DNA of 64,000 bases from Bacillus taeanensis (GTDB lineage Bacteria; Bacillota; Bacilli; Bacillales; UBA6769), in contig NZ_QOCW01000010.1 in NCBI RefSeq assembly GCF_003318295.1, forward strand, positions 62,001 through 126,000, in the 5' to 3' direction. The translations under genes and the position numbers were made by a program. Shown here piece by piece: positions 16,121-25,207 of the stretch (the stretch's first letter is position 1; every line of letters starts with the position of its first letter). Below the pieces are notes generated by a model. It saw nothing but the letters and a program-made list of their open reading frames with translations. It was not told the DNA's origin and did not search any database.

Positions 16121-16977
16121 ATGAAACGAAACTATAAATTATGGTCAACTCTGCCGTATGCAGGTGAAAAAACGCCGCCAGAAAATCCTGAAGAACGATA
16201 CGCAGGGCGGTGGCCGTTATGTTTTTTAAAGCGGAATGAAAAAGGAATGATAACAGATGCTGATGGGTGTCCGATTCAATTAATTCGTCATCCTAATAAA
16301 ATAAGCTGGGAAAAAGAGCTTGAATATGTAAAAGCGGCACTTAAAAAGAAAAATGATAAAGAAATCAACATCGCAAAATATTGGGGAACAGGGGTTGCTA
16401 CAAAACAATGGACGCCTATTATGGATCGTTTAATCGATACGTACAGCGGTGATGAACAGCCGATGACAGCAGCGAGAGCAGGACGCATATTAGCTGCTGT
16501 TCATTCAGCAATAAACGATGCATTTGTTGTCACATGGTTATTGAAATATAACTTAAATGTCGCGCGCCAAATCAGCTTGATCCTTCTTTAGCCACAGTTG
16601 TTTGTACACCAAGACATCCAACTTATCCATCTGGTCATGCCGCTGTTTCCGGCTGTACTGCCGAGGTGCTTAGTTACTTTTTTCCTGGTGAAGCGAAACG
16701 GTTAAGAGAATTGGCAGAGGAGTGTACAGATGCACGTTTATTTGGAGGTGTTCATTTTCCAATCGATAATTCTGAGGGATTAAGACTTGGAAGAGAGGTT
16801 GCCCGCGCTGCTATAAACGTACTAGAAAATCAGAAACGGGGAAATGAAAAGCCTATTGATTTTCCGTATCACCGCACACTACATGCTGAGCTGCCGCCGC
16901 CTTCCTATAAGCAGGTGATTGATTTTGATTTTAAAACTCAATGTACTTCAAAACTGAAACGAAAAAAATCTAAATAA
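16121..16977 (+). pseudogene. Vanadium haloperoxidase/PAP2-like protein, frameshifted
   Basis: Two frames together make one protein of about 285 residues. The first (16121-16591) ends FVVTWLLKYNLNVAR then runs into a stop. From about 16561 the other frame continues PNQLDPSLATV, PRHPTYPSGHAAVSG and DARLFGGVHFPIDNSEG. RP, PSGH and R...H are the conserved phosphate or vanadate pocket motifs of the family. One C missing in CGCGCGCC (16561-16568) explains the break, since an added C gives ARPNQLDP. The loss removes the catalytic half, so it should be inactive unless this is a sequencing error. The product was probably cytoplasmic, as there is no signal peptide. Confidence 0.8.
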
Positions 16978-17000
16978 AGAGAGGGGGTCACCCTCTCTTT
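16976..17000. terminator. Bidirectional terminator
   Basis: AAAGAGAGGG (16976-16985) pairs with CCCTCTCTTT (16991-17000). It overlaps the stop codons of both convergent genes. Confidence 0.8.
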
Positions 17001-17283
17001 ATTTAATTGCTTTATATAATGCTTCTTTATTAAATACCCATTCATGGATTTCGAAATCTCGTGCTTTTAATTGTACGTATGGATCTTCTTTGGCATAAGC
17101 TGTTGCCTCTTCTAATGAATCAGCTTGGTAAATAATGAGTCCGCCTGCACCATCTGCAAAGCGTCCATATGTAAAGACTTTTCCTTCTTCTGTTAGTTTT
17201 TCTAAGTAAGCTAAATGTTCCGGGCGGTATTTTTGACTTAATTCTTCATCGCGCATTGAAAGAAAAACGGCATAATAATTCAT
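16999..17283 (-). CDS. YciI family protein
   Basis: This 94-residue protein has the ferredoxin-like YciI fold: MNYYAVFLSMRDE start, RPEHLAYLEKL with the conserved His, the FADGAGGLIIYQADS strand, and the family ending AYAKEDPYVQ followed by EIHEW. Family members are small, often dimeric, cytoplasmic proteins, some linked to dehydrochlorination-like chemistry, most uncharacterised. The SD GGAGGAG precedes the ATG. It is a single-gene unit convergent with the PAP2-like pseudogene. Confidence 0.85.
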   Translation of the reverse strand: MNYYAVFLSMRDEELSQKYRPEHLAYLEKLTEEGKVFTYGRFADGAGGLIIYQADSLEEATAYAKEDPYVQLKARDFEIHEWVFNKEALYKAIK

Positions 17284-17400
17284 TCATACTCCTCCTTATA
17301 AATAATTCTATTTCTCTTAAACTATATCAAAAAAACACAATTTTATATAGTAAAACTCTTTTAGATGATGGTTTTTTCGAAAAAGAATGGAAAGCAGCTA

Positions 17401-17430
17401 TTGACAGCATAAATGTCTCTGTAAGATAAT
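17401..17430 (+). promoter_or_regulatory. Sigma-A promoter of the proB T-box leader
   Basis: A perfect TTGACA (17401-17406) is followed after 18 bp by GATAAT (17425-17430). The start of transcription would be near 17437. Confidence 0.7.
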
Positions 17431-17436
17431 ATAAAA

Positions 17437-17690
17437 AATTAATGTAACGATTGCAATGAAAGGGACTAGTAGATCTATGAATGATAATGAAAGAGAGTGG
17501 AGCTCACCAGGCTGAAAGGCTCCATCATTATGTAAGATCGAACCTGCTCTTGAGCTGTTGAGGCTGTAAACCTCAACCGTTTACCGGCGTTATCGGTGCA
17601 AAGAGGGCTGTTTTTATGAACAGTCAAGTAAAGGTGGTACCGCGGAGTAACCCTTCCGTCCTTTTTATGAAGGATTGGAAGGGTTTTTTA
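17437..17690 (+). promoter_or_regulatory. T-box riboswitch, proline (CCU) specifier
   Basis: The conserved T-box sequence AAGGTGGTACCGCGG lies at 17631-17645. Stem I can be drawn: GATCT pairs with AGATC and ATAATGA with TCATTAT, leaving a specifier loop with AGTA on the 5' side and GAACCT on the 3' side. CCU (17543-17545) is a proline codon. The terminator stem CCCTTCC (17651-17657)/GGAAGGG (17677-17683) with a T-run follows and competes with the antiterminator. Uncharged proline tRNA should therefore switch on proB. Confidence 0.92.
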
Positions 17691-17798
17691 TTTCAAAGCA
17701 AGCCATTTTTATGTGAATAAATAGGAAGCCATCGATAAGAATGATTGATAAATTGATCATGGCGATTAGTGAATCCCAATGGTAAAGGATGAAGAGTG

Positions 17799-18920
17799 AT
17801 GAAAAAACAGCGGATTGTTGTAAAAATAGGAAGCAGCTCACTAACAAATGCAAATGGAGGGCTTTCAGATGAAAAAATGCGCGAACATTCAAGTGCGATT
17901 GCAAAGCTTAAATCACTTGGACATGAAGTTGTATTGATTTCATCAGGTGCGGTTGCAGCTGGATTTACGGATTTAGGATATCCAACAAGACCTGTGACAA
18001 TTGCCGGAAAACAATCAGCGGCTGCGGTTGGACAAGGCTTACTAATGCAGGCGTATGGTGAATTATTTAAGAGGTACAGCATTGTAACCGCCCAGCTGCT
18101 GTTAACAAGAAATAATTTTTTAAATAAAGATCAATATAAAAATATTTTTCAAACCTTTTCTGAACTGCTGCAGCGCGGTGTTCTGCCAATTGTAAATGAA
18201 AATGATTCCGTTGCAGTGGAAGAATTAACGTTCGGGGACAACGACATGCTGTCTGCGCTTGTAAGCGGAATTGTTAACGCTGATTTATTAATTATTTTAA
18301 CGGATATTAATGGATTATTTGATAAAAATCCAAAAACCTCGCCTGATGCCAAAAAATATCATTACCTGCCGGAGATTTCAGAAGGTATTTTAAAAAGTAC
18401 AGGTGCGGAAGGTTCAAAATTTGGTACCGGCGGTATGAAATCAAAAGTTGAAGCTGCTCAAACCGCGTTATCTCTTGGTATCAATAGCTTTATTGGAACA
18501 GGTCAAGGCGAGGATAAACTTCTTGATATTTTGGAAGGAAAAGGGGACGGTACTTATATTGGATTTTCGAATGCGCAAAGCATGAAAAATACAAAACAGT
18601 GGATTGCCGTTCATTCAGAAGTGGCAGGGGAAATAATGGTTGATGAAGGAGCAGAAGAAGCATTATTAAAGCGCGGAAAAAGTCTACTGCCGGCAGGAAT
18701 TGTAAGCGTAAAAGGAAGTTTTAAAGCTTCTGATGTAGTGAATGTGTTAAATGAAAAAGGTAAAATTATTGGTAGAGGTCAGGTAAATTATCCAGCAGAC
18801 GAGCTTCATGAAATAAAGGGAAAGCCTAGTAATGAAGCGCAAAAACATACAAGCCGCACGTCTGCCGAGGTAATCCATCGCAATAATTGGGTGACAGTAA
18901 TGAAAGAGCAGTTTAATTAA
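17799..18920 (+). CDS. proB: Glutamate 5-kinase
   Basis: This enzyme of 373 residues phosphorylates glutamate on its gamma carboxyl, the first committed step of proline synthesis. The amino-acid-kinase domain (about residues 1-255) starts [15 protein letters not shown] and has [29 protein letters not shown] and the substrate-binding [18 protein letters not shown] domain follows (about 280-355, [19 protein letters not shown]). ATG 17799 has AAGGATG at good spacing; the GTG just before it is less likely. A proline T-box precedes the gene. proA, the usual partner, does not follow. Confidence 0.95.
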   Translation: MKKQRIVVKIGSSSLTNANGGLSDEKMREHSSAIAKLKSLGHEVVLISSGAVAAGFTDLGYPTRPVTIAGKQSAAAVGQGLLMQAYGELFKRYSIVTAQLLLTRNNFLNKDQYKNIFQTFSELLQRGVLPIVNENDSVAVEELTFGDNDMLSALVSGIVNADLLIILTDINGLFDKNPKTSPDAKKYHYLPEISEGILKSTGAEGSKFGTGGMKSKVEAAQTALSLGINSFIGTGQGEDKLLDILEGKGDGTYIGFSNAQSMKNTKQWIAVHSEVAGEIMVDEGAEEALLKRGKSLLPAGIVSVKGSFKASDVVNVLNEKGKIIGRGQVNYPADELHEIKGKPSNEAQKHTSRTSAEVIHRNNWVTVMKEQFN

Positions 18921-18946
18921 TTTTAATGAGGAATGGGAGCGTTCGT

Positions 18947-19156
18947 ATGAATAAAGAACAAGTTATAGCCGCACTTGAAGAAAGAAAGTTAAAAGATATT
19001 ATTGAATTAATTGAAGATGCAGAAGAAGGATATCTAGAGGAGTTAGAATTAGTGGAATCTGTCGGTCTTGTTTACGGAGATGAGTTGAATAAAGCAGTTT
19101 TAGACCTTCTCCAGTCATTAGGTGTAACATTAATTTATGTAACAGATGATGAATAA
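18947..19156 (+). CDS. Sigma-factor region 1.1-like small protein
   Basis: This acidic 69-residue protein (MNKEQVIAALEERKLKDIIE to LGVTLIYVTDDE) resembles region 1.1 of primary sigma factors, which ends in a similar LGI-VV-DED segment. Region 1.1 is a helical domain that keeps free sigma from binding DNA, so a stand-alone copy might act on RNA polymerase or simply share the fold. It starts 26 bp after proB with a GGAGCG SD and probably shares the T-box transcript. The function is not known to me. Confidence 0.65.
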   Translation: MNKEQVIAALEERKLKDIIELIEDAEEGYLEELELVESVGLVYGDELNKAVLDLLQSLGVTLIYVTDDE

Positions 19157-19181
19157 TAAACAGTAGAAAAGAGTTTTGGAT

Positions 19182-19955
19182 ATGCTTGTAACAACTGCTG
19201 GAAGAACAACTGAACAGCTTATTACTAGGGCGAAACGAGTAGCTGATGAGTTAGAAATATTATATCGAGATCGGCATGATGCGTCGATCAATCGCATGCA
19301 GCAGCAATATAAAGAGGATGTTTTCGTGGTCGGTAAAGATCGATATGTCATTTATCCACTTAACAGCAGTGAGCCAATTTTTTTTCATCCCAATTCAGCA
19401 ATGTTCCGAATAAAGAGGCTGATGAAAGGGGAACATGATCCTTTTATTCAATCTGCAGGTTTAAAACACGGCATGACCATATTAGATTGTACACTGGGAC
19501 TTGGCTCGGATAGTATTACTGCAAGCTATGTTGTTGGAAAAAAGGGTAGAGTGATCAGTCTTGAAGGGAATTGTTATTTAGCTTATCTTGTTAAAAACGG
19601 TTTGCAAAGCTGGGATAGCGGAAGCGATGAAATTAATAAAGCGATGCGGGCGATTGAAGTAAAACATGTACAACTTGAAAATTATTTAGCGAAACTTGAG
19701 GAAAATAGCGTGGATATCGTTTATTTTGATCCAATGTTTGAAGAAGCTGTATCGTCTTCAGATGGTATTAAAGGACTTAGACATTACGCCATTTATTCTG
19801 AGCTTACCGAACAAACATTACATGAGGCAAAACGAGCTGCCAAGAAACGTATTGTTTTAAAAGACCACTGGAAAAGTACTCGTTTTAAGCAGTTTGGTTT
19901 TGATGTGCATATTCGTCCCACGTCTAAATTTCACTTTGGTGTAATCGAGCTTTAA
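19182..19955 (+). CDS. Class I SAM-dependent methyltransferase, RsmJ-like
   Basis: This protein of about 257 residues has a Rossmann methyltransferase core: motif I LDCTLGLGSDSI (about residues 101-112), acidic motif II VISLEGN, and DIVYFDPMFE in place of the DPPY-type catalytic motif. The order resembles the DUF548/RsmJ family of 16S rRNA guanine-N2 methyltransferases, where DPM(F/Y) is typical. RNA methylation is thus likely but the target is not shown. ATG 19182 is used; an in-frame TTG lies two codons earlier. It follows the region 1.1-like gene by 25 bp, so the three genes from proB may form one operon. Confidence 0.8.
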   Translation: MLVTTAGRTTEQLITRAKRVADELEILYRDRHDASINRMQQQYKEDVFVVGKDRYVIYPLNSSEPIFFHPNSAMFRIKRLMKGEHDPFIQSAGLKHGMTILDCTLGLGSDSITASYVVGKKGRVISLEGNCYLAYLVKNGLQSWDSGSDEINKAMRAIEVKHVQLENYLAKLEENSVDIVYFDPMFEEAVSSSDGIKGLRHYAIYSELTEQTLHEAKRAAKKRIVLKDHWKSTRFKQFGFDVHIRPTSKFHFGVIEL

Positions 19956-19980
19956 ACAAAAGGATTGAAGCCTATACGAG

Positions 19981-20029
19981 TTGCTGCTATTGTAGCCGGA
20001 ATCTGATTTTTCTTCTATGATAGCAGCAA
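19981..20029 (+). terminator. Possible terminator hairpin with long loop
   Basis: TTGCTGCTAT (19981-19990) pairs with ATAGCAGCAA (20020-20029) across a 29-nt loop. No T-run follows, so function is uncertain. Confidence 0.35.
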
Positions 20030-20173
20030 TTAATAAATAAAAGTTAACAAAATTTCACGTACTATATTAAAAGTAAAATTGGATAAATATCGATATAATG
20101 AAAAAAATTTATAAGGCTAAGGATGATGATTTGTCAAATACTATTGTTACACTCCTCCAAAGGGGGAATGGGA

Positions 20174-20413
20174 GTGGACATTACAGATTACGATAAAACA
20201 CTGTATTATTTACACCGCTTAGATTGTTATGAGCTTTTAAATTTAATGAGCCGTACAGATGATGATTTATTATCAAAAAAAATTGAAAAATTTGTACAGT
20301 CATATATGCACGAGCCGCAATTTTTTAAAGTGAAAAAAACACAAGAATCTTTATTAGTATATTTAGATCATTGCTTTTCAACAACTCCAGTTTTTTTAGA
20401 ACAAGAATTATAA
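20174..20413 (+). CDS. Hypothetical small protein, 79 residues
   Basis: The protein starts at GTG 20174 (reads as VDITDYDKTLYYLHRLDCYE, Met in vivo), seven bases after AGGGGG. An ATG two codons earlier is too close to that SD. It is acidic and helical with two Cys, no membrane part and no motif I recognise. A terminator follows. It sits convergent to sspH. Confidence 0.6.
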   Translation: MDITDYDKTLYYLHRLDCYELLNLMSRTDDDLLSKKIEKFVQSYMHEPQFFKVKKTQESLLVYLDHCFSTTPVFLEQEL

Positions 20414-20419
20414 GTGATA

Positions 20420-20452
20420 AAAGCAAAGTCATGTTAAATGGCTTTGCTTTTT
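20420..20452. terminator. Terminator between convergent genes
   Basis: AAAGCAAAG (20420-20428) pairs with CTTTGCTTT (20442-20450) and continues into Ts. Confidence 0.75.
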
Positions 20453-20468
20453 AAAAATCAATTTTAAA

Positions 20469-20648
20469 TTATTGTTCCACTAACTTATCTAAAGGAATAA
20501 CATGTTCGTCATCTGGTTTGTCTCTCGTATATATTCTAGCTGTTTTTGCATCTTTATCTATCGTTTGAATCCAGACAGGTACCCCGTTATAATGGACAAC
20601 AATTTCTTCTCCAGCATTAAGGATTTGTTCAGCTCGGTTTACGTTCAT
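20469..20648 (-). CDS. sspH: Small acid-soluble spore protein, SspH family
   Basis: This 59-residue protein starts MNVNRAEQILNAGEEIVVHY and continues VWIQTIDKDAKTARIYTRD, then a charged tail ending DKLVEQ. The MNVNRA start, the V-WIQ--D core and the acidic tail match SspH-type minor SASPs made in the forespore. An SD (GAAGGGAG) precedes the ATG, and upstream on the same strand CATACTA with CATAG about 16 bases before it resembles a sigma-G promoter. It is a monocistronic gene. Confidence 0.85.
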   Translation of the reverse strand: MNVNRAEQILNAGEEIVVHYNGVPVWIQTIDKDAKTARIYTRDKPDDEHVIPLDKLVEQ

Positions 20649-20794
20649 GTTTGTTTTTGAACTCCCTTCAAAAAATTACTTTTATAGTATGTTCAATCCC
20701 TGATTAACTATGTGTAAAAAAGTAATAACTCTTCTCTTGATATGGTACTATTGGAGTTGAAATAATAACTGTTTTTTCTTGAAAGGAGCTTCTT

Positions 20795-21961
20795 ATGACT
20801 ATTCAAACATCCTTGCTTTTAAATCGTTTTCAAACAAGTGTATTTACGGAGTTATCAACATATAAGAATCAAAAAAAAAATCAAGGTATAGAAATGATTG
20901 ATTTAAGCATCGGCAGTCCTGACCAAGCACCACCATTCTTTATAATGGAAAAATTAGTAGAAATGATTCAGAATACTGCGCAGTATGGTTATACGTTATC
21001 AGGAATTAAAGATTTCCATGAAGCGGTTCAAGCTTATTATCAAAAAAAGTTTCATGTTCCTTTACATACAAACGAGGAAATCCTTTTATTAATGGGTTCA
21101 CAAGACGGTCTTGTTCATTTACCGATGGCATTATGTAATTATGATGATGTTATTTTAGTACCAGACCCGGGTTATACTGCTTATCAAGCAGGAGTTTATA
21201 TGGCAGGCGCCAATATTTATCCAATGCCGTTAAAAGAAGAAGAAGGTTTCCTGCCAAATTTAAAAGAAATTCCAAATGCAGTGGCGGAAAAAGCAAAACT
21301 AATGATTTTGAATTTTCCAGGTAATCCAGTGCCGGCCCTTGCAGATCGAGCTTTCTTTGAAGAAGTTGTTGCTTTTGCAAAAAAGCATCATATTGTTGTT
21401 CTTCATGATTTTGCCTATTCAGACCTCGTATTTGATGGCAAAAAGCCAATTAGCTTTCTTGAAATTGAAGGAGCGAAAGACATTGGAGTAGAATTTCATT
21501 CATTGTCAAAGAGCTATAATATGGCAGGTTGCCGGATCGGATATGGTGTTGGCAATGCTGAAGTGTTAGCAGCGCTTGCTAAATTAAAGTCTAATTTAGA
21601 TTACGGGGTGTTTGAGCCGGTTCAGCATGCTGCCGCACACGCATTATTATATGGTGAAGACTTTTTAAAGGAAAATGCTGCACTTTATCAGGAAAGAAGA
21701 GATGTACTTGTTGATGGTCTTAGATCGATTGGCTGGAAAGTGAAAAAACCTGGTGCAACGATGTTTGTTTGGGCAGCTGTTCCGACAGGCTATCGTTCAA
21801 CAGAGTTTGCTTACGAGTTAATTGATCGTGCTGGTGTTGTTGTTGTACCGGGAAACGCTTTTGGGGAGCATGGAGAAGGCTATGTGCGAATTGCCTTAGT
21901 TCAGCCTGTTGAAACTTTAAAAAAAGCTGTCCAGCGCATTGCAGAAGCTAATATTTTTTAA
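20795..21961 (+). CDS. Class I/II PLP-dependent aminotransferase
   Basis: This 388-residue fold-type I aminotransferase has the PLP lysine K239 in SLSKSYNMAG, NFPGNPVPA for the substrate and PLP Asn, HDFAYSDLVFDG for the PLP-ring Asp, and the C-terminal GEHGEGYVRIAL with the carboxylate Arg. It is of the LL-diaminopimelate/aspartate-type subgroup and closely related in motifs to MtnE at 44616. The substrate cannot be assigned from sequence. AAAGGAG precedes the ATG. It is transcribed alone. Confidence 0.82.
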   Translation: MTIQTSLLLNRFQTSVFTELSTYKNQKKNQGIEMIDLSIGSPDQAPPFFIMEKLVEMIQNTAQYGYTLSGIKDFHEAVQAYYQKKFHVPLHTNEEILLLMGSQDGLVHLPMALCNYDDVILVPDPGYTAYQAGVYMAGANIYPMPLKEEEGFLPNLKEIPNAVAEKAKLMILNFPGNPVPALADRAFFEEVVAFAKKHHIVVLHDFAYSDLVFDGKKPISFLEIEGAKDIGVEFHSLSKSYNMAGCRIGYGVGNAEVLAALAKLKSNLDYGVFEPVQHAAAHALLYGEDFLKENAALYQERRDVLVDGLRSIGWKVKKPGATMFVWAAVPTGYRSTEFAYELIDRAGVVVVPGNAFGEHGEGYVRIALVQPVETLKKAVQRIAEANIF

Positions 21962-22092
21962 AAAACTTCAGATTCTCTTTTAAAAATAAACATTTTCTGT
22001 TATAATAATTTGTCGTTAAGTATATTTTCACTATATTGAGGAAGAACATTAGAAAATTCCTTAACTATTTTGCAGATAGGTGGAGGATACAC

Positions 22093-23079
22093 ATGAGTAA
22101 TGAAACGAATTACAGAGTACTTTTATATTATCAATATGTAAAAATTGAAAATCCTGAGCAGTTTGCTGCAGATCATTTAAGTTTTTGTAAAGAACTTGGC
22201 TTAAAAGGACGCATTTTAGTCGCTGAAGAAGGAATTAATGGAACGGTTTCAGGTACAATTGAACAAACAGATGCTTACATGCAGCATATGCATGAAGATC
22301 CTCGTTTTAAAGATACATGGTTTAAAATAGATGAAGCAGAAGGACATGCGTTTAAGAAAATGCATGTACGGGCACGTCCTGAATTAGTAACACTTCGTTT
22401 AGAAGACGATCATGATCCAAATGAAATTGGCGGCAAACATTTGTCCCCAAGAGAATGGAATGAATTATTAAAGCAAGCAATGGAAGATGACGATATTATT
22501 ATTCTTGATACGCGAAATGACTATGAGTATGAAGTAGGTCATTTCCGCGGCGCAATTCGCCCGGATATTAAATCATTCCGCGATTTACCTGAGTGGATTG
22601 AAGAAAATCTTGCTGATAAAAAAGATAAGAAAATTTTAACATACTGTACAGGCGGTATTCGCTGTGAGAAGTTTACTGGTTATATGATGAAAAAAGGGTT
22701 TAAAGACGTAAACCAGCTTCACGGCGGTATCGTCTCTTACGGAAAAGATCCGGAAGTACAAGGTGAACTTTGGGATGGACAGTGTTACGTGTTTGACGGT
22801 CGTATTGCTGTGCCAATTAACCGTAAGGACCATGTTGTCGTTGGAAAAGACTACTTTACAGGAGAGCCTTGTGAGCGTTACGTTAATTGTGCAAACCCTG
22901 AATGTAACAAACAAATTTTAAGTTCAGAAGAAAATGAACACAAATATTTGCGTTCATGTTCACATGAATGCCGCGTTCACCCTCGTAATCGTTATGTAGA
23001 GGAACACGGGTTAACACCTGAAGAAACAGCAGAAAGAATTAGTAAGCTTCAAACTGAAAGTGCAGCACAGGAAGCTTAA
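22093..23079 (+). CDS. trhO: tRNA uridine(34) hydroxylase TrhO, copy 1
   Basis: This 328-residue rhodanese-related protein uses oxygen to hydroxylate U34 of tRNAs, an early step to 5-methoxyuridine-type wobble modifications. It has an acylphosphatase-like N-terminal domain, then the rhodanese domain (about residues 125-220) with the active Cys185 in [11 protein letters not shown], then a Cys-rich C-terminal part: [20 protein letters not shown] and [20 protein letters not shown] precedes ATG 22093. The next-but-one gene is a second copy with a different C-terminal Cys pattern. Confidence 0.92.
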   Translation: MSNETNYRVLLYYQYVKIENPEQFAADHLSFCKELGLKGRILVAEEGINGTVSGTIEQTDAYMQHMHEDPRFKDTWFKIDEAEGHAFKKMHVRARPELVTLRLEDDHDPNEIGGKHLSPREWNELLKQAMEDDDIIILDTRNDYEYEVGHFRGAIRPDIKSFRDLPEWIEENLADKKDKKILTYCTGGIRCEKFTGYMMKKGFKDVNQLHGGIVSYGKDPEVQGELWDGQCYVFDGRIAVPINRKDHVVVGKDYFTGEPCERYVNCANPECNKQILSSEENEHKYLRSCSHECRVHPRNRYVEEHGLTPEETAERISKLQTESAAQEA

Positions 23080-23081
23080 AT

Positions 23082-23114
23082 AAAAAGAGGGTCGAATGCC
23101 GCGGCCCTCTTTTT
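23082..23114 (+). terminator. Terminator of trhO copy 1
   Basis: AAAAAGAGGG pairs with CCCTCTTTTT around a GC-rich loop. Confidence 0.8.
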
Positions 23115-23228
23115 AGTGCATATTAAATGGAACCTTATTCACTCTTATTATTTTGTTTTCATGGTACAATATGAGCAAATAGCTGTGTTTATTGCTTTAT
23201 CAATCATTGAAGATTGGAGTGAAAACAT

Positions 23229-23567
23229 ATGAAGAGTAAAGATTTTGTTTTAATGGAGCTTCATCATCAATTAATTTTATTAGCAGATGAATACAGCTCA
23301 GACATGCATCGCTCCTTGAAGGAATTTAATGATCTATTAAAAGCAAGATATGAAACAATGATGCTGAAAATTGAAGGCGATTATGAGTTGGATGAAACAG
23401 AAGCTAATGAACTGTATCATCTTTTGCATGCAGCTTATGAACGTAATCTAGAACAACAAGACATTTGTTTTCAAGCAAGTTTTGAATATTGCTATCCTGT
23501 GTTAAAAGAGAAACTTTTAGAACGAGAGCTAAGAAAAAATTATCGTCAGCATACAAATGATCATTAA
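23229..23567 (+). CDS. Hypothetical protein, 112 residues
   Basis: This helical protein (MKSKDFVLMELHHQLILLAD start, charged ELRKNYRQHTNDH end) shows no membrane segment or catalytic motif. A TTGGAGTG SD lies before the ATG. It lies between the two trhO copies in the same direction, about 50 bp before the second. I do not recognise the family. Confidence 0.65.
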   Translation: MKSKDFVLMELHHQLILLADEYSSDMHRSLKEFNDLLKARYETMMLKIEGDYELDETEANELYHLLHAAYERNLEQQDICFQASFEYCYPVLKEKLLERELRKNYRQHTNDH

Positions 23568-23618
23568 TTTTAATAATCACTAACATGGCATAATAATGTG
23601 CAGATAGGATGAATAAGA

Positions 23619-24554
23619 ATGACGAATAACAAACAATATCGTGTACTGCTTTTTTATAAATATGTTCAAATTGAAGATCATGAATATTTTGCAAAGAAGC
23701 ATTTGAAGTTTTGTAAGGAGCTTGGTTTAAAAGGTCGTATTTTAGTCGCTGAAGAAGGTATTAATGGTACAGTATCAGGGACAATTGAGCAAACAGAGGC
23801 GTATATGAAACATATGCACGAAGACGTCCGCTTTCACGATATATGGTTTAAAATAGATGAAGCAGAAGGTCACACGTTTAAAAAAATGCATGTGCGTCCG
23901 CGCTCAGAACTTGTAACACTTAAATTAGAAGACGATCATAACCCAAATGAAGTTGGCGGTAAGCATTTATCAGCGAAAGAGTGGAATGAATTATTAAAAC
24001 AAGCGATGGAAGATGAGGATATTATTATTCTTGATACTCGCAATGATTATGAGTATGAACTAGGTCACTTCCGCGGCGCGATTCGTCCTGACATTAAATC
24101 CTTCCGTGAACTGCCGGAATGGATTGAAGAAAACTTAGGTGATAAAAAAGATAAGAAAATTTTAACATACTGTACAGGCGGCATTCGCTGTGAGAAGTTT
24201 ACGGGTTATATGGTGAACCAAGGCTATAAAGATGTGAATCAACTTCATGGTGGTATCGTTTCTTATGGGAAAGATTCAGAAGCACAAGGTGAATTTTGGG
24301 ATGGGAAGTGCTTTGTATTTGATGACCGCTTAGCAGTCGATATTAACCGTACTAGTGGTGCAACTATTTTAACGAACTGTCATTACTGCGGCAAACCAGA
24401 ATATCGTTATGTAAACTGCGCGAATCCGGAATGCGATTATCTTCACATTAGCTGTAAAGAATGTGAAGAACGTAATCACCGTTCTTGTTCTGCAAAGTGT
24501 AAAGAACACCCTGAAAATTTATATCGAAAAGAAAATATGAAGCAGGAAGTTTAA
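23619..24554 (+). CDS. trhO: tRNA uridine(34) hydroxylase TrhO, copy 2
   Basis: This 311-residue paralogue is very close to copy 1 through the acylphosphatase-like and rhodanese domains (Cys185 in [11 protein letters not shown]; long stretches of DNA nearly the same) but differs in its end. It has [20 protein letters not shown] and [16 protein letters not shown], so more Cys pairs for a metal site than copy 1, and it is 17 residues shorter. The enzyme role is as for copy 1. It may use another tRNA set or simply back up copy 1. kapB starts 20 bp downstream. Confidence 0.9.
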   Translation: MTNNKQYRVLLFYKYVQIEDHEYFAKKHLKFCKELGLKGRILVAEEGINGTVSGTIEQTEAYMKHMHEDVRFHDIWFKIDEAEGHTFKKMHVRPRSELVTLKLEDDHNPNEVGGKHLSAKEWNELLKQAMEDEDIIILDTRNDYEYELGHFRGAIRPDIKSFRELPEWIEENLGDKKDKKILTYCTGGIRCEKFTGYMVNQGYKDVNQLHGGIVSYGKDSEAQGEFWDGKCFVFDDRLAVDINRTSGATILTNCHYCGKPEYRYVNCANPECDYLHISCKECEERNHRSCSAKCKEHPENLYRKENMKQEV

Positions 24555-24573
24555 AGAAAAGGTGTTGAGTGCA

Positions 24574-24969
24574 ATGAACAGCCAACTGCAAGCTGGAACG
24601 ATTGTAACAGTCTTATACAAAACAGGAAAGTATGTCGGTGAGTTAATTGAAATACGGGAACGGCATGGAAAAGGAATTGTAAAAGTGTTAGCTGTATTAA
24701 AGCACCCGACACAAGGAGATTTGCATAATCCATTTCAAACGGAAAACGTCTTTTTTCATCAGCGAAAAGCGCTCGCATTTAATGAGAAAGCAGCCATTCC
24801 TTTTTCGGCAATTAAACCGTATAACGAGGAAGAAATTCCAGAATATAAAGCATCTCTACAGCAATCTATAACATTACAACAAAACGAACTGCGTGCTAAA
24901 AATGATCAATGGTCTGCTATGTCATTAAAGCAATTAGAAGAATTAAAAAACGAATATTTTAAACAATAA
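24574..24969 (+). CDS. kapB: Kinase-associated protein KapB
   Basis: This 131-residue protein matches KapB: TIVTVLYKTGKYVGELIEI start, VLAVLKHPTQGDLHNPFQ, then FHQRKALAFNEKAAIP and a helical end. In B. subtilis KapB lies by kinB and is needed for KinB-dependent phosphate flow to Spo0F at sporulation onset. There is no lipobox here despite the family name. It is downstream of trhO copy 2 and not next to kinB in this window. ATG 24574 is used, with AAAGG about 12 bases ahead; a TTG three codons earlier is possible. Confidence 0.88.
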   Translation: MNSQLQAGTIVTVLYKTGKYVGELIEIRERHGKGIVKVLAVLKHPTQGDLHNPFQTENVFFHQRKALAFNEKAAIPFSAIKPYNEEEIPEYKASLQQSITLQQNELRAKNDQWSAMSLKQLEELKNEYFKQ

Positions 24970-24993
24970 AGCAGCGGAGCTTTCCGCTGCTTT
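24968..24993. terminator. Terminator between kapB and the small spore-type gene
   Basis: AAAGCAGCGG (24968-24977) pairs with CCGCTGCTTT (24984-24993), and TTATTGTTTATT follows. Confidence 0.75.
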
Positions 24994-24998
24994 ATTGT

Positions 24999-25133
24999 TT
25001 ATTCATGACTTTTCATTTTTTTTGCTTCTACTTCTGCATAGGAAGCAAATTCAGTATCCTGCGAACGCTTTTGCATTTCTTTTGCATTGTTATTGCGCTG
25101 TGCATTGGCATTTCCTTTCTTTTGACGGCCCAT
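24999..25133 (-). CDS. Small basic spore-type protein with TEFAS motif
   Basis: This 44-residue protein is rich in Asn, Gln and Lys (MGRQKKGNANAQRNNNAK) and has DTEFASYAEVEAKK. TEFAS is the GPR protease cleavage motif of gamma-type small acid-soluble spore proteins, so a role as a minor gamma-like SASP is plausible. AAAGGAG precedes the ATG. Alternative: an unrelated small stress protein of the same composition. Confidence 0.7.
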   Translation of the reverse strand: MGRQKKGNANAQRNNNAKEMQKRSQDTEFASYAEVEAKKMKSHE

Positions 25134-25207
25134 TTTGTCAACTCCTTTACTATGTATGATCCCTACATATTTTGCCGCTTTTAAACTAAATTATGTGCGC
25201 TTATTTA

